NCBI GenBank assembly: GCA_017948555.1
Contig: JAFMYY010000001.1
Location: forward strand, 372,001-436,000
Direction of reading: 5' to 3'
Origin: Cesiribacteraceae bacterium YIM B00369
GTDB taxonomy: Bacteria > Bacteroidota > Bacteroidia > Cytophagales > Cyclobacteriaceae
DNA length: 64,000 nt
Shown: in pieces, positions 43,922 through 52,312 of the stretch
Layout of the letters: every line of letters begins with the position of its first letter
Numbering within the stretch: position 1 is the first letter of the stretch
Notes under the pieces: model-generated
What the model saw: the letters and a program-made list of their open reading frames with translations, nothing else
The model's database searches: none
What the model was told of the DNA's origin: nothing
Program-made: the position numbers and the translations under genes

Positions 43922-44047
43922 CTACTGGTACTGGATAGAATTGTAGTGCTTAAGCTTTTTCTTTCCTTTTGCAGTTTTGTACTGTGGTTTTGGGGCACAG
44001 GCACTTAAGAGGATAATGCTACACAGAAAGAGGATTATTTTCTTCAT
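43922..44047 (-). CDS. 41-residue lipoprotein, unknown function
   Basis: MKKIILFLCSIILLSACAPK... has a full signal peptide with lipobox LSAC (Cys17) and only 24 mature residues, basic (KTAKGKKKLK) and ending HYNSIQYQ. Very small lipoproteins of this form occur in Bacteroidota near FabH/mce-type genes in my recollection, but no name is attached. The ATG overlaps by 4 bp the end of a longer, doubtful upstream ORF (44044-44310). Confidence 0.75.
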   Translation of the reverse strand: MKKIILFLCSIILLSACAPKPQYKTAKGKKKLKHYNSIQYQ

Positions 44048-44371
44048 TGTTTTTTTTTGCTGCAATTTAGGTGTTTTGAGGCATTTGGTGCAGTGGAAAA
44101 AGGCTTTGCGGTAACCTGTGTACCATTCAGGAAAAGATTTCCGGATTTCTTTCGTTCAGTAACAGTTTGCTTCTGAAAAGGCGGTTTTGTAAAAACTGCC
44201 GGATTGGATACAGGCATATTTTTCCAAAAGAAAAGCATAAAACCACGGGCCCCCGTGGAGTCGCCTGAGCGTTGAGAGGAGAGGCTTTTAATTATTCTGA
44301 TAATTAACAATAAATTAAAAAGTTTTTAAACTCAATTGAGTAAATCCCGCTTTAATTAAAAAAAGGCTGTG

Positions 44372-44379
44372 TAACTTTG
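44372..44379 (+). promoter_or_regulatory. -7 box of fabH-like gene
   Basis: TAACTTTG matches TAnnTTTG; TTT at 44351-44353 may be the -33 element (18-base spacer). The leader would be ~60 bases. Confidence 0.5.
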
Positions 44380-44440
44380 CGGGCTAAAAGTTACTTTAGC
44401 ACAGTTTGTGCGTAACATACTATAACAACTTTTATTTTTC

Positions 44441-45385
44441 ATGTACATAAATAGAATCTCAGGGTACATTCCGGAAGAAGTAATAGCAAACAGTTACTTT
44501 GAAGAAATCAACGGGCTATCCGATGACTGGATTATTGAGCGTACAGGTATTCGGGAGCGGAGGAAAGCAGGGCCGGGGGAAAATACAAATTCCATGGGAA
44601 TTGCCGCTGTTAATGCAGGCCTGGAGTCATTGCCCTATTCATCCGGTGATATTGACCTGATTGTTGGGGCCACTTATACTCCGCATGATACCATTGTTAC
44701 CCTGGGGCATGCGGTGCAGCATGCTTTAAATATTGATGAAATTCCGGTAGTTACCATCTCTTCGGCCTGCTCCTCGCTCATTAATGCAATGGAGATTGTG
44801 GAAGGATATTTTGCCATTGGAAAAGCCACCAAAGCCATTGTTATTGCTTCCGAGCATAATACAGGCTACAACGACGAAACCGATAAAAAGGCAGGGCATT
44901 TATGGGGAGACGGGGCTGCGGCTTTATTTGTAAGTAAGGAGCGGCTGTCAGACTCAGATATTAAAGTACACGATATTATTACCGGAGGAGCTGCTACAAG
45001 AGGTAAAGCAACGGAAGGAGTTACCTTAAAACCTCTTGAAAAAGGTATTATTATGCCGCACGGGCGTGATGTTTTTATCAATGCCTGCCATTATATGCCT
45101 AAGGTAGTAAATGATATTCTGGAAAGGAATAAGCTTACTATTGAGGATGTGGATTATGTGGTGCCTCACCAGGCAAACCTCAGAATTACAAAAAATGTGG
45201 CCAATACTCTGCAGTTACCGGAAGGAAAAGCACTTTCTAATGTGGAATACCTGGGTAATACCGGTTGTGCCGGTTGTGCCATTGCAATGTGGGAGCATCA
45301 GGACGAATTTAAAAAAGGGCAGAAGATAGTGGTTACCGTTTTTGGCGGCGGCTATTCTTATGGAGCTATGTTGCTGGAGGTGTAA
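44441..45385 (+). CDS. 3-oxoacyl-ACP synthase III-like enzyme
   Basis: 314 residues. The Cys-His-Asn triad of KAS III is visible: TISSACSSLINAMEI, VPHQANLRI and YLGNTGCAGCAIAMW. ERTGIRERRKAGPGENTNSM is the N-terminal FabH signature. It condenses an acyl-CoA primer with malonyl-ACP, or acts on a special substrate. No fatty-acid genes are adjacent, so it may be one of several FabH paralogues. Confidence 0.92.
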   Translation: MYINRISGYIPEEVIANSYFEEINGLSDDWIIERTGIRERRKAGPGENTNSMGIAAVNAGLESLPYSSGDIDLIVGATYTPHDTIVTLGHAVQHALNIDEIPVVTISSACSSLINAMEIVEGYFAIGKATKAIVIASEHNTGYNDETDKKAGHLWGDGAAALFVSKERLSDSDIKVHDIITGGAATRGKATEGVTLKPLEKGIIMPHGRDVFINACHYMPKVVNDILERNKLTIEDVDYVVPHQANLRITKNVANTLQLPEGKALSNVEYLGNTGCAGCAIAMWEHQDEFKKGQKIVVTVFGGGYSYGAMLLEV

Positions 45386-45476
45386 AGTAAGTCCTGATTC
45401 ATGAGTCTTTAGTCCTGAGTCAGGAGACAAAATGCGGCCATTCTGTCATTCCAGCATTCACTCATTCAAAATTTAT
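45386..45476. repeat. Intergenic repeat element before thiL
   Basis: Irregular GAGTC words (ATGAGTCTTTAGTCCTGAGT) are followed by CATTCTGTCATTCCAGCATTC, ACTCATTCAAAATTT (45439-45474), the third copy of the ATTCACTCATTCAAAATT arm. The arm ends four bases before the thiL start. Confidence 0.8.
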
Positions 45477-45479
45477 TCA

Positions 45480-46511
45480 ATGGAAAAGCGTACAGAAATA
45501 AGTCAGTTAGGTGAGTTTGGCCTTATCGAAAGAATTGGCGGAGGAGTTAAACTTGTTAATGAATCCTCTGTTAAGGGCATTGGTGATGATGCAGCTGTAC
45601 TGGCCGCCTCTGAGAAGCAGCGTGTAGTTACCACCGATATGTTGCTGGAGGGGGTGCATTTCGACCTTTCCTATATTCCGCTTCATCACCTCGGGTACAA
45701 AGCAGTAGCAGTAAATGTATCTGATGTGGCTGCGATGAATGCTGTTCCTAAACAGATTACTGTAAGCATTGGATTGAGCAACCGCTTTTCGGTGGAGGCA
45801 GTGGAGGCATTGTATAAAGGAATTCATGCGGCCTGTAAAAGCTATAATGTGGATTTGATTGGCGGCGATACCACTGCCTCTTATTCCGGTTTAGTGATAT
45901 CTGTTACAGCCATAGGAGAGGTTGATAAGGATAGTGTATCCTTGCGTTCCGGAGCAAAAAAAGGCGATATTTTATGTGCCACCGGCGACCTGGGAGGTGC
46001 TTATATAGGATTACAGGTGCTGGAGCGGGAAAAGCAGGAGTTTAAGGCGAACCCGCAAATGCAGCCGAAACTTGATAATTACCAGTATGTAGTGCAGCGG
46101 CAGCTAAAACCGGATGCGCGCATGGATATTATTCATGAGCTTGCAGAGTTGAAGATCGTGCCCGGTAGCATGATTGATGTGTCGGACGGGCTGGCCTCGG
46201 AGCTGCTGCATATTTGCAGGCAGTCCGACGTAGGAATTCAGGTATACGAGGAGCATCTGCCCATTGACAAGCAGACCTACGATACCGCAGTTGAATTTGG
46301 CCTCGATCCCATTACCTGTGTCATGAACGGAGGCGAAGATTATGAGTTGCTGTTCACTATTCGCCAGGACGATTACGAGAAGTTAAAAAAGCATCCTGAT
46401 ATCCATTTTATAGGCTATGTAACCGAACATGCCGGCAAGGCTAACCTGATCACCAAAGGTGGCAATGTAGTGGAAATAAAAGCGCAGGGATTTAACCATT
46501 TTAAAAAGTAG
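45480..46511 (+). CDS. thiL: Thiamine-monophosphate kinase
   Basis: 343 residues from ATG 45480; an earlier in-frame ATG at 45432 lies inside the repeat element and is rejected. Signatures: GIGDDAAVLA, TTDMLLEGVHFDLSYI, GYKAVAVNVSDVAAMNAVPK, LIGGDTTAS and MIDVSDGLASELLHI, MNGGEDYELLFTI. It phosphorylates thiamine monophosphate to the diphosphate with ATP. Followed by a terminator. Confidence 0.96.
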   Translation: MEKRTEISQLGEFGLIERIGGGVKLVNESSVKGIGDDAAVLAASEKQRVVTTDMLLEGVHFDLSYIPLHHLGYKAVAVNVSDVAAMNAVPKQITVSIGLSNRFSVEAVEALYKGIHAACKSYNVDLIGGDTTASYSGLVISVTAIGEVDKDSVSLRSGAKKGDILCATGDLGGAYIGLQVLEREKQEFKANPQMQPKLDNYQYVVQRQLKPDARMDIIHELAELKIVPGSMIDVSDGLASELLHICRQSDVGIQVYEEHLPIDKQTYDTAVEFGLDPITCVMNGGEDYELLFTIRQDDYEKLKKHPDIHFIGYVTEHAGKANLITKGGNVVEIKAQGFNHFKK

Positions 46512-46560
46512 ACCGGAGAAATCAGACGTGAGACTTTAAATAAGAGACATTAGATTGATT

Positions 46561-46587
46561 AAGGCTGCAGGGGCAGCCTTTTTTTAT
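46561..46587 (+). terminator. Rho-independent terminator after thiL
   Basis: AAGGCTGC-AGGG-GCAGCCTT, an 8-bp stem followed by T5. Confidence 0.85.
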
Positions 46588-46636
46588 GCTTAAGATTCAG
46601 GGGGAGATATTAGATTTGGAAAGTAATAATTTTAAA

Positions 46637-46676
46637 TGTAACTTATAGGTTACATAATGAGTTCTGAAAGTTACAT
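46637..46676. promoter_or_regulatory. Candidate operator for the membrane protein/XRE pair
   Basis: TGTAAC-N6-GTTACA is a perfect inverted repeat (46637-46654); a third GTTACA half-site follows at 46670-46675, just before the ATG at 46692. Autoregulation by the XRE protein encoded downstream is inferred. Confidence 0.6.
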
Positions 46677-46691
46677 TAACAAACCGGTAAA

Positions 46692-47132
46692 ATGGAAAAG
46701 AATGATATTGAATATTTTGACAGAGCACGCTTTAACATGAAGTTGTGCTATGCCATTGGCTGGGGGCTTTGGATGGGGCTTTATATCCTGAATAATCTAT
46801 TTACAGATGTAAATGATAATATTAAGCTGGGGATGGCTGCTTTATTTTTTGTTTTCAGTATGATTTATTGTGTATTAATGATTAAAATTATCCGTATCAA
46901 TAAAAAGATTCAGGCTGATCCTGATCTGAAGGCGGCCCTGGATAATGAGTATTATAGCTGGCTGGAAAACAAGGCAATGATTGTGGGTTTTTATGTATTT
47001 GGGGGAGTTTCAGGAGTAATGATGGTTGTCTCAGTAATTATTCCTGTTTCAACTTACCTGGCATGTCTCATTATTAGCTACCTGGGGGTTTTATCAACTT
47101 TAACAGCTTCAGTAATTTTCCATAGAAAATGA
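46692..47132 (+). CDS. Small four-helix membrane protein paired with an XRE regulator
   Basis: 146 residues; an acidic N-terminus, two helices (~18-31 and 42-63), a polar loop (DPDLKAALDNEYYSWLENKA) and two more helices (~95-143). This form resembles the DUF2178/DUF3169-like membrane proteins that neighbour small XRE regulators in many bacteria. The stop overlaps the next start by 4 bp (ATGA). It may control the activity of the regulator at the membrane; function unknown. Confidence 0.85.
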   Translation: MEKNDIEYFDRARFNMKLCYAIGWGLWMGLYILNNLFTDVNDNIKLGMAALFFVFSMIYCVLMIKIIRINKKIQADPDLKAALDNEYYSWLENKAMIVGFYVFGGVSGVMMVVSVIIPVSTYLACLIISYLGVLSTLTASVIFHRK

Positions 47133-47341
47133 GAATGGAAAAAGAAGAACTGACAAATCAGATAAAAGTACAGCGGGCCATTCTGAACATTACCCAGGAG
47201 GATCTTGCAGGAGAAATCGGTGTTACCCGAAAAACCATTAATACTATTGAAAACGGGAAGTACATACCTTCCACCATTCTTGCTATTAAACTGGCCAGAT
47301 TCTTTAAAGTGCCCGTAGAAGAGCTTTTTACACTTAAATAA
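47129..47341 (+). CDS. Small XRE-family helix-turn-helix regulator
   Basis: 70 residues, a single HTH domain: IKVQRAILNITQEDLAGEIG, VTRKTINTIENGKYIPSTIL and KLARFFKVPVEELFTLK. This is the YgzD/YozG-like minimal XRE type normally paired with a small membrane protein, as here. It probably binds the inverted repeat at 46637-46654. Confidence 0.94.
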   Translation: MRMEKEELTNQIKVQRAILNITQEDLAGEIGVTRKTINTIENGKYIPSTILAIKLARFFKVPVEELFTLK

Positions 47342-47361
47342 GGCGATTATGCTAAAAAAGA

Positions 47362-47410
47362 AGCAGATTCCGGATATGAGACCATAAGCCCCGCCAGAAA
47401 TCTGCTCCCC
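47362..47410 (+). terminator. Possible terminator after XRE gene
   Basis: AGCAGATT pairs with AATCTGCT around a 29-base loop; a CT-rich stretch, not a clean T-run, follows. Confidence 0.35.
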
Positions 47411-47426
47411 TTCTTCTTCAATATGC

Positions 47427-47478
47427 CTCAAATCTCAAATCTCACGTCTCCTGTCTCCTGTCTCCCATCCCATCTCAC
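47427..47478. repeat. TCTC-type simple repeat at the end of the SDR gene
   Basis: Irregular tandem words CTCAAAT, CTCAAAT, CTCACGT, CTCCTGT, CTCCTGT, CTCCCAT (7-bp periodicity) run up to the SDR stop codon. A related GAGAC stretch lies at 46524-46551. Confidence 0.75.
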
Positions 47479-48281
47479 TTAAACGGAGAATCCTTCTCCT
47501 TTGCCATTTTATTGTAAACAATATTGTCCATCAGGCCGGGGACCCATTTGTTCAGGAATACGGCCAGCTTTCCTTCGGTGGTTAACACCAGGTCGCGTTT
47601 CCGTTTTTGGGTAGCTTTTAAAATCTCTTCGGCAACTTCTTCCGCGGTCATCATCTTGCCTTCGTCGCGGGGTGATTCTCCCTGCCGGTTTCCATTGGCA
47701 GTAAGCGCTGCATTGCGGATGTTGGAGGCTGTAAAGCCGGGGCAGGCGGTTAGTACATGCACTCCTCTTTTCATTACTTCGGTCCGTAAAGCTTCCAGAA
47801 AGCCCTGCATGGCATACTTGGATGCAGTATAAGCAGTGCGGGCTGGAGTGCCCCTGTAGCCGTTTATGGAAGATATGCCAACAACGGAGCCTCTTGATTC
47901 CAGTAAATAAGGTAAAGCATATTTTGTGGCATAAACGGTGCCGTAGAAGTTAATATCCATTACCTGGCGGAAAACATCAAGCTGGAGGTCTTCAAAAAGG
48001 GCGCGCATGGAAATGCCGGCGTTATTGATCAGTACATCAATTTTACCGAAGCGCGAAACTGTTTCTTCCACCATTCGCTTATTATCCGCTTCGCTGGCGG
48101 CATCTGCCTCAATAATATGTATTCTGATATTTTTAGCCTTCAGGCCATCTGCAGCTTCCTGCAGCCGTTTTTCATTCCTGCCGGTAATAACAACAGTGGC
48201 GCCTCTTTTCCCGAATGCTTCTGCACATGCCAGCCCTATTCCCGAAGATCCGCCTGTTACAATAATTACTTTATCCTTCAT
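47475..48281 (-). CDS. Short-chain dehydrogenase/reductase
   Basis: 268 residues from ATG 48281 (the frame extends to a TTG at 48302 overlapping a TTTCTTTG -7-like box, so the ATG is preferred). VTGGSSGIGLACAEAFGKRG is the NAD(P)-binding motif (Arg/Lys after strand 2, TGRNEKR, favours NADPH), VLINNAGISM, GISSING and the catalytic YTASKYAMQG (Tyr-x3-Lys) complete the active site. Classical SDR, similar to DltE/YbbO-type proteins. Substrate unknown. Confidence 0.93.
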   Translation of the reverse strand: MKDKVIIVTGGSSGIGLACAEAFGKRGATVVITGRNEKRLQEAADGLKAKNIRIHIIEADAASEADNKRMVEETVSRFGKIDVLINNAGISMRALFEDLQLDVFRQVMDINFYGTVYATKYALPYLLESRGSVVGISSINGYRGTPARTAYTASKYAMQGFLEALRTEVMKRGVHVLTACPGFTASNIRNAALTANGNRQGESPRDEGKMMTAEEVAEEILKATQKRKRDLVLTTEGKLAVFLNKWVPGLMDNIVYNKMAKEKDSPFK

Positions 48282-48337
48282 GTCTTTCTTTTGAAACAGC
48301 AAAGAAACATAATTTTGAGCATAAATGAGGGATCTTC

Positions 48338-50677
48338 TTAAGGGCTTTGAACCGTTGAAAGGCCATTTTTCCCGCGAATAAGTATAAGGCTGTTCCTGAA
48401 AGACTCCCGGGTATACTTTACCTGATAAAAATAATTTCCGGTGGGGAAATCTTCTCCATCCCAGCGGAAGTTGCGGTTATTGGTATTGAAGAGGATCTTT
48501 CCCCAGCGGTTATATACAATTATATTTTCCAGTTTATTATAGCAACCATCCTCCGGGAGGTTTTCTATTGTAAAGTAATCGTTTTTTCCATCTGCATTCG
48601 GGGTAAAAGCATTGATGAATTTTACTTCATTAAAATTTAAATCCCTGTTGCGGAATACTACCTTCAGGCTCACTGTATCTGTTTTTGAAGTAAAGCAGGG
48701 GTCATCCCGGAGGCTGAAGTAAAAAGTGAAGCTCCTCTCTGTGGCTCCGTTGGGAAAGAGATTACAATCCGGATCAATTTCCAGTGTGGTCCGGATTTCA
48801 CCACTTCCTTCCAGATCCTGCCAGTTATAAACAGGCAGTATGCCTTCCATGTCGCTGGAAATGCTGTCCAGTTTCAGGTTTAACGCATCCTGTATGTCAG
48901 GGTCGGATCCCAGGAGGTGGAAAATGAGGCTTGAATCCACAAATGCCTCCACAAAACCCGTTTCTGTGCCTGACTGTGTTACAGTAAGTACAGGCGCAGC
49001 ATTAGGAGGAGGTGTCAGTTTTATATTAACAGCTAAAGTATCTGCAGCAGGGAAGCCGCAAAAATCTTCATCTTCGGCAATGAAATACACAAGGAATGAG
49101 TTTTTGCCGGAGATATCTACATTGTTGCAGTCAGGCAACCAGCTAAAGGAGCTGTTTACCGTTCCTGTTCCTGCCATGGGAGTAAACTCCATACCATAGT
49201 CCTGCAAAGAGAAACCGACCCCCTCTGCTCTTACGCTTACCTTATCATTATCGGGGTCTGTTCCGCTTACAGTAAAGTTAATTTCATTGCCTGTTTCTCT
49301 CCCCAGGTTCAGGGTGCCGGCGGGAGTATTTGTAATGGATGTCCGGGTTACAGGAGCCTTGTTCAGGTAGCCGGCAGAAGGATATACCGTTACCCGCAAA
49401 GTATCTGTTAATGGAACTGCGCAGGCATCGTCATAGGCTACCACATCAAAAACGTAATGGTCTTTGTTGTTGAGCGGGCAGAGCGGCAGGCAAAGATCAA
49501 GAGAAAGGGTGCTTTTTAATCTGTCCACAGAACCGGCAGTTACAGAAAGCATTTCTTCAGGGTTCTCCATACTGAAGTTAACAGGGCTGATCCTGAAGCT
49601 TAAAGGCTCCAGTCCATTGTTAGCAGCACCGGCAGCAAGTACATCTTTATCTGTTACTTCAAGTGTAATGCACCTGTTTGTTTCATAATCGTCAAAATCA
49701 TCTTCCCGCAGGGTAATCTGATCTTTAAATTCCACCTGCGGATTTTTTGGCTTGCGGGCCGACAGGACAGGAGGACTATCATCTCCCTGGTAGTCGTAAA
49801 CCAGCATCTGGAATTCCCTGCGCACCTCCCCGATTTTTTTACCATTCCGGAATTCCTCTGCAAGGACAGCAAAAACAAAAAGGCCTGTTTGGGTGGGGGT
49901 AATCTTTATAATGCCCCCCTGTGTAATCTGCACAGAAGGATTACCGGGGATTATATTGTTAATATTATATCCCCCTGCCCATAATGTGGGGTTATAAGGG
50001 GCTGAGCGAGGTGGAGGCAGTACATTGCCCTGGTCCGGAGAGCTGGAACCGGCGAGAGGGGTGGTCAGGGAATATCTGAGTTCATCACCATCCGCATCTG
50101 TTCCGCTGAAATCGAAATAAAAAGGATATCCGAGGCGGGCAAAATCACTTAAGGGAGGAAATAAATTGGGAGATGAATTGATAAAGGGTTTCCCGTCTTT
50201 AACAACCGCCGGAAACTCCATGTAAAAGGCTTCGCCGGTGGCACCCGGGTCCAGTATATTGCTGATCACTCCATTTCTGCAGCAGCGCTCGTAATTAATA
50301 TAGTAGCCGGCAGGATCATTATATTCAGCAGGGCTCAGCGTTATAACAGCACTATATACGGTTTTACTTGTTTCCAGCTGCGGAATAGTACAATCAGGAT
50401 TTGTATAAGGGATAATATGCTGAGCATTCATATACAAAATAACACTTTCCATCCGCCTGTTATTTGCTTTGCTCCAGATATGGACTTCGGCATAAGGATC
50501 AATCGGGTTCCGCGGATCCATATTCTTTACATCAGAATACAGGATAAGGTTAAGCTTATAACGCTCATCCTCAATGTGGAGCAACTCAAACTCTCCCCCT
50601 ACAATATGGGTTGCCCGGGCCTGAATAGAGAGGCAAAGGAGGCAGAGAAGAAGAAAAAAGGAATTAATAATCTTCAT
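48338..50677 (-). CDS. Large surface protein with gliding-motility-type (T9SS) C-terminal domain
   Basis: 779 residues. An N-terminal signal peptide (INSFFLLLCLLCLSIQARAT) is followed by repeated beta-sandwich segments with Cys pairs and DxDGD/DPDND words (SGTDADGDELRYSLTTPL, SGTDPDNDKVSVRAEGVGF, LGSDPDIQDALNL). The C-terminal ~90 residues (FINAFTPNADGKNDYFTIEN, NIIVYNRWGKILFNT, FRWDGEDFPTGNYFYQVKY) form the gliding-motility-associated C-terminal domain (CHU_C), used as a type IX secretion signal. It is expected at the cell surface. Ligand unknown. Confidence 0.92.
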   Translation of the reverse strand: MKIINSFFLLLCLLCLSIQARATHIVGGEFELLHIEDERYKLNLILYSDVKNMDPRNPIDPYAEVHIWSKANNRRMESVILYMNAQHIIPYTNPDCTIPQLETSKTVYSAVITLSPAEYNDPAGYYINYERCCRNGVISNILDPGATGEAFYMEFPAVVKDGKPFINSSPNLFPPLSDFARLGYPFYFDFSGTDADGDELRYSLTTPLAGSSSPDQGNVLPPPRSAPYNPTLWAGGYNINNIIPGNPSVQITQGGIIKITPTQTGLFVFAVLAEEFRNGKKIGEVRREFQMLVYDYQGDDSPPVLSARKPKNPQVEFKDQITLREDDFDDYETNRCITLEVTDKDVLAAGAANNGLEPLSFRISPVNFSMENPEEMLSVTAGSVDRLKSTLSLDLCLPLCPLNNKDHYVFDVVAYDDACAVPLTDTLRVTVYPSAGYLNKAPVTRTSITNTPAGTLNLGRETGNEINFTVSGTDPDNDKVSVRAEGVGFSLQDYGMEFTPMAGTGTVNSSFSWLPDCNNVDISGKNSFLVYFIAEDEDFCGFPAADTLAVNIKLTPPPNAAPVLTVTQSGTETGFVEAFVDSSLIFHLLGSDPDIQDALNLKLDSISSDMEGILPVYNWQDLEGSGEIRTTLEIDPDCNLFPNGATERSFTFYFSLRDDPCFTSKTDTVSLKVVFRNRDLNFNEVKFINAFTPNADGKNDYFTIENLPEDGCYNKLENIIVYNRWGKILFNTNNRNFRWDGEDFPTGNYFYQVKYTRESFRNSLILIRGKNGLSTVQSP

Positions 50678-50734
50678 ATCAGGAAGTTACAAATAAAATA
50701 AATATTCATGTTATATTTTGCTGTTAAAAAGCTG

Positions 50735-50742
50735 TAAATTTG
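50735..50742 (+). promoter_or_regulatory. -7 box of rlmD
   Basis: TAAATTTG matches TAnnTTTG and lies 8 bases before the ATG at 50751, so transcripts would be nearly leaderless. It also rules out the TTG start at 50718. Confidence 0.5.
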
Positions 50743-50750
50743 CGGCTTCT

Positions 50751-52151
50751 ATGAAAAGTATCAAAAAGAATATAATCCTTCCTGAGGTTGTTATTGAATC
50801 GGTAGCTGCTGAGGGAAAATGCGTGGGGCGCTTTGAGGGACAGGTAATATTTGTGGCCGATGTGGCCCCCGGAGATGTTGTGGACCTGCGGATCATTAAA
50901 AAAAGAAAAAGTTACCTGGAGGGAAGGGTGGAGAAATACCACCATTATTCCACTCTGCGCAGCCAGCCTTTTTGCCGGCACTTCGATTTATGCGGGGGCT
51001 GTAAATGGCAGCATATTCAGTACCCTGAGCAATTAAAATATAAGCAGCAGCAGGTGGTGGATAATCTGCAAAGGATAGGCAAGGTAGCCCTGCCGGCCAT
51101 TTCACCGATTCTTCCTTCGGAGGAAACCCGCTTTTACCGGAATAAGCTTGAATACACATTCAGTAATAAAAAATGGCTTACCCGTGAGCAGATAAATTCC
51201 GGAGAGGATGTTGACCGTACCGCTCTGGGTTTCCATATGCCCGGCCGTTTCGATAAGGTGCTCGATATGGATGAGTGCCACCTGCAGCCCAACCCCAGTA
51301 ATGCCATCCGGCTGGCGGTGCGCGATTATGCCCGCAAGCATGAAATGGAGTTCTTTGACCTGGTGCAAATGCATGGTCTGGTGCGCAACCTTATTATCCG
51401 TACAGCCAGTACAGGGGAGCTGATGGTAATTGTGCAGTTTGGCAGGTACGAAGAAAGCATAAAGGGATTGATGAACCATATTAAGGAGCAGTTCCCTGAA
51501 ATAACTTCCCTGCAGTACATTATTAACCAGAAGCTGAATGAAACTTATCATGACCAGGAAATAATTCTGTTCAGCGGACGGGATTATATAGAGGAGGAAA
51601 TGGAAGGCCTCCGTTTCAGGATAGGGCCAAAGTCGTTTTACCAGACAAACAGCCAGCAGGCTTATACTCTCTACAAAGTAGCAAGGGAGTTTGCCGGCCT
51701 CGATGGCAGTCAGGTGGTTTATGACCTTTATACAGGAACAGGAACCATAGCAAACTTTGTCGCCCGCAATGCAAAGAAAGTTATAGGGGTGGAATATGTG
51801 CCGGAGGCTATTGAAGATGCAAAAATCAACTCCACAGTAAATGGAATTGATAATACAATTTTCTACGCCGGTGATATGAAGGATATTCTTACGCCCGGAT
51901 TTGTAGCAGAGCATGGCCAGCCCGATGTGGTAATTACCGACCCGCCGCGTGCCGGCATGCACCCCGACGTAATACATACCCTGTTACAGGTTGCTCCGGA
52001 GCGGATCGTGTATGTAAGCTGCAACCCCGCCACCCAGGCCCGCGACCTCCAGCTTATGGATGAACAATATAAAGTGGCTGAGGTACAACCCGTGGATATG
52101 TTCCCGCATACGCACCACGTAGAAAATGTGGTGTTGCTGGAAAAGAGGTAA
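50751..52151 (+). CDS. rlmD: 23S rRNA (uracil-5-)-methyltransferase RumA/RlmD family
   Basis: 466 residues. The TRAM domain (GKCVGRFEGQVIFVADVAPG) is followed by the [4Fe-4S] motif CRHFDLCGGC and the SAM-dependent methyltransferase domain: FYQTNSQQAYTLYKVAREFA, YDLYTGTGTIANFVARNAKK, DPPRAGMHPDVIHTLLQVAP and the catalytic Cys in VYVSCNPATQARDLQLM. It methylates U in 23S rRNA (U1939 in E. coli); a close homologue modifying another uridine cannot be excluded. Divergent from the T9SS surface protein. Confidence 0.94.
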   Translation: MKSIKKNIILPEVVIESVAAEGKCVGRFEGQVIFVADVAPGDVVDLRIIKKRKSYLEGRVEKYHHYSTLRSQPFCRHFDLCGGCKWQHIQYPEQLKYKQQQVVDNLQRIGKVALPAISPILPSEETRFYRNKLEYTFSNKKWLTREQINSGEDVDRTALGFHMPGRFDKVLDMDECHLQPNPSNAIRLAVRDYARKHEMEFFDLVQMHGLVRNLIIRTASTGELMVIVQFGRYEESIKGLMNHIKEQFPEITSLQYIINQKLNETYHDQEIILFSGRDYIEEEMEGLRFRIGPKSFYQTNSQQAYTLYKVAREFAGLDGSQVVYDLYTGTGTIANFVARNAKKVIGVEYVPEAIEDAKINSTVNGIDNTIFYAGDMKDILTPGFVAEHGQPDVVITDPPRAGMHPDVIHTLLQVAPERIVYVSCNPATQARDLQLMDEQYKVAEVQPVDMFPHTHHVENVVLLEKR

Positions 52152-52312
52152 GGTAAGATTCAGTTTTTGAATTGAGGCGGTTAAAATAACATTAAGCTGT
52201 GTTTTTCCTGCCTCTTTTAACAAAACTCCTCCTGTTCCGGATTTTTAAAGACTTGCCTGTATGGTACAAAGGGTTCCTGTAAATACCCTTTTAATTAATT
52301 CTTGACGAACAA

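Noticed and set aside
44044-44310. 88-codon minus-strand ORF ending on the small lipoprotein start (4-bp overlap)
   Set aside because: Sequence lacks any recognisable domain and the overlap may be chance. Codon use is not clearly wrong, so it is only weakly rejected.
51102-51977. 291-codon minus-strand ORF opposite rlmD
   Set aside because: Lies fully antisense to a clear methyltransferase gene; its sequence has shadow composition (His, Cys, Tyr rich) and no domain.
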